Source: Prevotella lacticifex (GTDB lineage: Bacteria; Bacteroidota; Bacteroidia; Bacteroidales; Bacteroidaceae). From it: a DNA stretch of 43,880 nt. The stretch spans positions 352,279-396,158 of the forward strand of contig NZ_BPTV01000003.1 of assembly GCF_019973375.1 (NCBI RefSeq), read 5' to 3'. Made by a program: the position numbers and the translations under genes. Each line of letters begins with the position of its first letter. The first letter of the stretch is position 1. Of the stretch, positions 41,855 through 43,880 are shown piece after piece. Below the pieces are notes generated by a model, which saw only the letters and a program-made list of their open reading frames with translations, searched no databases and was not told the origin of the DNA.

Positions 41855-42111
41855 TACCCACTGCCACTCGGGGGAATCATGCGACTCGTTTGTTTAGCGT
41901 ACATATCCATACATTGATCGCATTTACCCACTGCAGCTCGGGGAAATCATGCGACTCGTTTGTTTAACGTACATATCCATGCATCGATTGTACATTTACC
42001 CAGTGTAGGGGTGGGGTTTATCCCCACCATCTCTGCTGCGGGGCATTTGTTTTGTATCTTGTCCGCTGTTGGTAGGACGGGGTTTATCCCCACCATAGCT
42101 GCTGCGGGGTA
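41855..42111. repeat. Direct repeats of about 70 bp in two families
   Basis: Family A: units begin at 41855 and 41925 (TACCCACTGC...TCGGGG...CATGCGACTCGTTTGTTTA...TACATATCCAT), with a truncated third at 41997. Family B: GGGGTTTATCCCCACCAT...GCTGCGGGG near 42013 and 42081. No coding frame is supported. Function unknown. Confidence 0.65.
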
Positions 42112-42205
42112 GCGGAGAGGAACAGCGATAACAAGTTGTTAAAATAATTCATATTATTCCGTCTATTGCACCACCTCTGTACAACATTGATTTTCAATGG
42201 GTTAC

Positions 42206-42310
42206 TAATACATGCCATTTCGCGTTCTAAAACGGTCCGTTTTAGGACGCAAAACGGTCTGTTTCGCACGCTGAAACGGACCGTTTGGGAAGGCGAAATG
42301 GTATGTATTA
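42206..42310. repeat. 105-bp nested palindromic element
   Basis: Outer arms TAATACATGCCATTTCGC (42206-42223) and GCGAAATGGTATGTATTA (42293-42310) pair with one G-U-type mismatch. Inside are CTAAAACGGTCCGTTTTAG, itself a perfect 19-nt palindrome, a partial AAACGGTCTGTTT and a further AAACGGACCGTTT. The whole could fold as a cruciform or a multi-arm RNA. It resembles a REP/MITE-type element. Confidence 0.7.
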
Positions 42311-42381
42311 GAATGGTGTAAAGATTTTTTAAAAGAAGAATTGAGGAAATGATGAACGTAGAGGAACTTCGGAAAGACACG

Positions 42382-42413
42382 AAAAAGGCGACTCCCTTAT
42401 TCAAGAAGTCGCC
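42382..42413 (-). terminator. Second terminator downstream of hsp20
   Basis: On the minus strand GGCGACT (42413-42407) pairs with AGTCGCC (42393-42387), followed by TTTTT. It lies behind the first terminator, giving a tandem pair. Confidence 0.6.
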
Positions 42414-42455
42414 CCGCCGGAGAATACCGGCATATAGGAGATTATGTTGTAAAAC

Positions 42456-42492
42456 AAAAAAGGGACTGCTCCCTATGAAGAGAACAGTCCCT
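42456..42492 (-). terminator. Intrinsic terminator of hsp20
   Basis: On the minus strand AGGGACTG (42492-42485) pairs with CAGTCCCT (42468-42461), with extra pairing inside the loop, followed by TTTTTG. It starts 29 nt after the hsp20 stop. Confidence 0.8.
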
Positions 42493-42520
42493 GTAATACC
42501 ACTGAGCAGCAACGCCGGGG

Positions 42521-42955
42521 TTATGCGACCTCAATGCGTTTTGTCTCCTTCTCAGCCTTCTGAGTGCGAGGAAGGGTGATATGAAGCACACCGTTATTAA
42601 CCTTTGCCTCAATCTTGTCCTTCTCGACATCATCAGGCAGCGTCAGAGCCTGCTCGTAATTGCTGTATGAGAACTCACGGCGCAGATAATGCTCCTTCTT
42701 GTTCTCATCTTTCTTTTCGTCCTTGTGCTCCATCTTGATGGTCAGGTTGCCATCCTTGTCGACGTTCACCTTGAAGTCATCCTTCGTGGTGCCTGGAGCA
42801 GCAAGCTCTACTTCGTATTCCTTGTCATTTTCCTTGACATTGATAGCAGGTGCTGTGACGTTCATGCGCGGCATCCAACTTGTGTTCAACATATCGTCGA
42901 AATCATTGTCAAGCCAATTGTTCATGTCTCTTAAAACTGGATACAACATAGTCAA
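42521..42955 (-). CDS. Small heat-shock protein, Hsp20/alpha-crystallin family
   Basis: 144 aa, normal for a bacterial Hsp20. It is a cytosolic ATP-independent holdase that binds unfolding proteins and hands them to DnaK/ClpB. The alpha-crystallin domain spans about residues 33-130: PAINVKENDKEYEVELAAPG at the start, LTIKMEHKDEKK in the loop, FSYSNYEQALTLPDDVEKDK, and the hallmark VNNGVLHITLPR. The tail carries the IxV motif (RIEV) used for oligomer contacts. Two Met codons (residues 1 and 3) could start it. It is a single-gene unit: two tandem terminators follow it, and a 10-bp inverted repeat lies about 150 nt upstream and may be a regulatory site. Confidence 0.95.
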   Translation of the reverse strand: MTMLYPVLRDMNNWLDNDFDDMLNTSWMPRMNVTAPAINVKENDKEYEVELAAPGTTKDDFKVNVDKDGNLTIKMEHKDEKKDENKKEHYLRREFSYSNYEQALTLPDDVEKDKIEAKVNNGVLHITLPRTQKAEKETKRIEVA

Positions 42956-43106
42956 AACCTCCTAATTATCAATTAATTCTTTATTTATCCTCGGTTCATC
43001 CATCGTCCTCAGGTTCCTTTCGTTGCCCTCGTCCGACGGCCGAACTTCACTAACCATCAATGCAATATCCGTGCCTATAAACAATTGGTGACAAATCATG
43101 CCATCA

Positions 43107-43145
43107 TTGTCAGCAATGCTTAAAATATTTACACTTTGCTGACAA
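43107..43145. promoter_or_regulatory. Inverted repeat upstream of hsp20, possible operator
   Basis: TTGTCAGCAA (43107-43116) and TTGCTGACAA (43136-43145) are perfect 10-bp inverted repeats 19 nt apart, in the gap between the TonB-domain gene and hsp20. It is not a CIRCE (TTAGCACTC) element. No T-run follows, so it is not a terminator. Confidence 0.5.
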
Positions 43146-43192
43146 CAGTGGCACATATTTAAACTTGTAATCCTCTACGCAACACACTATGT

Positions 43193-43789
43193 CTAGAGTC
43201 GGAATGATACAGGCATGTTGTATTTCACACGTACGGCCTGACCTTTCTGCTTACCGGGAATCCACTTAGGCATGCTTCTTACCACACGCAGTGCCTCACG
43301 GTCAAGTGATGGGTCAACGGAACGGACAACCTGCACATCTGTGATGCTACCGTCACGCTCTACGACGAAGGATACGACCACATGACCCTCAATACCATTC
43401 TCCTGTGCTACAACAGGGTACTTGATGTTGTTGGCCAGATACTGCATCAGTGCCCACTGACCACCGGGGAATGAAGGCATCTGCTCAACATCTTCATAGA
43501 TTGAATCGTTTAGCCCCTTTTCGGTTTTTTGGTCAATGTAACTTTCATTGTATCCCAGCAGCTTAAACGAAATATTAAAGCGACGGTCTTCATATAGACT
43601 GTTGGATTTATAATAGCTGTAATTTCTACGTGCCTCAAAAGCGGGTATATCCACTTGCTTGGTCATTGAAGGAGCTATGTCGATATCAGTCTTGTAGTAA
43701 TCTTTATAGTCAAGCAGAGTACCACTCATGTCAAAATAACACAGACGGAATCTTACATTAAAGAAACCTCCATTTGAGACACTATACAA
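43193..43789 (-). CDS. TonB C-terminal domain protein, 5' end uncertain
   Basis: 198 aa as given, starting at a TTG; the frame is open only nine codons further to a TAA, and the first in-frame ATG is at 43729. Residues about 110-198 are a classic TonB C-terminal domain: MPSFPGGQWALMQYLANNIK, YPVVAQENGIEGHVVVSF, then VVRSVDPSLDREALRVV and MPKWIPGKQKG. Such domains transmit energy to outer-membrane transporters, but many Bacteroidota copies are fused to other domains. The N-terminal 100 residues (beta-rich, FFNVRFRLCYFDMSG) lack the usual TM anchor or signal peptide, so the real 5' end may have been lost. The first codons lie in the 32-bp inverted repeat shared with the left edge, which fits a rearrangement breakpoint. 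Confidence 0.75.
   Translation of the reverse strand: MYSVSNGGFFNVRFRLCYFDMSGTLLDYKDYYKTDIDIAPSMTKQVDIPAFEARRNYSYYKSNSLYEDRRFNISFKLLGYNESYIDQKTEKGLNDSIYEDVEQMPSFPGGQWALMQYLANNIKYPVVAQENGIEGHVVVSFVVERDGSITDVQVVRSVDPSLDREALRVVRSMPKWIPGKQKGQAVRVKYNMPVSFRL
43757..43788 (-). repeat. 32-bp sequence repeated inverted at 98-129
   Basis: Right-hand copy, read on the minus strand, covering the first ten or so codons of the TonB-domain gene. Identity with 98-129 stops abruptly on both sides. Confidence 0.85.
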
Positions 43790-43793
43790 TTTG

Positions 43794-43846
43794 GCCCTTG
43801 CTTTGCCGTTTCTGGCTTAGCAAGGGCTTTCTTTCGTAGAAAGCCC
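43794..43846 (-). promoter_or_regulatory. Two overlapping, mutually exclusive hairpins ahead of the TonB-domain gene
   Basis: On the minus strand the first hairpin is GGGCTTTCT-ACGAA-AGAAAGCCC (43846-43824) and the second pairs GCCCTTGCT (43827-43819) with AGCAAGGGC (43802-43794). They share the four bases 43824-43827, so only one can form fully. This could be an attenuator-like switch or simply repeated palindromic DNA. Confidence 0.4.
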
Positions 43847-43880
43847 GTTTAAACTTCCCCTTGTTTTAGTCTCTGCATAA

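Noticed and set aside
42084..42512. 142-codon leftward open frame
   Set aside because: It runs through both hsp20 terminators and the nested palindrome, so it is very unlikely to be translated.
42962..43156. 64-codon leftward frame just before hsp20
   Set aside because: It covers the inverted repeat and the hsp20 leader and shows no known family; probably untranslated leader.

Overview
The window looks like chromosomal accessory DNA from a member of the Bacteroidota, most likely a Prevotella/Segatella-type gut bacterium. Four things point there: promoters of the Bacteroidota type (TTTG, 19-21 nt, TAnnTTTG), an UpxY-type antiterminator, IS1380, IS1634 and IS21 elements of Bacteroides-like kinds, and secreted amylases ending in the short 'NLxGQRV...KxxxxNGxKxxxK' tail common in Prevotella. 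There are no rRNA or tRNA genes and no CRISPR array that I can see.

Region 1 (125-19411) is the most interesting part. It is one AT-rich, leftward transcription unit. A consensus promoter (19381-19411) is followed by a leader of about 440 nt that ends in an intrinsic terminator (18954-18988), then an UpxY/NusG-like antiterminator. After it come ten tightly packed or overlapping genes: an SrfB-like actin-fold ATPase, an SrfC-like GTPase, a membrane-anchored subtilisin protease, a four-TM protein, a second P-loop GTPase, two single-TM proteins with likely periplasmic tails, a paralogous pair of exported coiled-coil proteins and a small exported protein. Together they look like an envelope-spanning machine with nucleotide switches in the cytosol and a protease outside. 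The GTPase gene has been split by an IS1380-family insertion; removing the IS and one copy of the 6-bp target repeat restores a 941-codon frame exactly and rebuilds a family motif.

Region 2 (19412-28430) is a defence/stress island in decay. It holds a winged-helix remnant with a 23-bp perfect palindrome, a RhuM-Fic fusion, a HipB-like regulator whose hipA partner is reduced to a stub, an IS21 remnant, a complete three-gene MukBEF-like condensin set (JetABC/MksBEF type) without a recognisable nuclease subunit (JetD/MksG), the tail of an Rpn-type nuclease/transposase, and an IS1634 remnant with a MITE-like element.

Region 3 (28431-41321) is a leftward starch-degradation operon. The first gene is a large GH13 alpha-amylase with about five CBM26-like starch-binding modules, broken by a single in-frame TAG. 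The second is an 1821-aa exported GH13-like protein whose catalytic motifs are degenerate. The third is a small peptide gene, followed by a strong terminator. An IS1634-family element sits just upstream and separates the -7 box from its -33 region.

Region 4 (41322-43880) is a repeat-rich gap (22-bp and about 70-bp direct repeats, a 105-bp nested palindrome), then an hsp20 gene with two tandem terminators and an upstream palindrome, and a TonB-C-domain protein whose 5' end lies in a 32-bp sequence that recurs, inverted, at the far left of the window.
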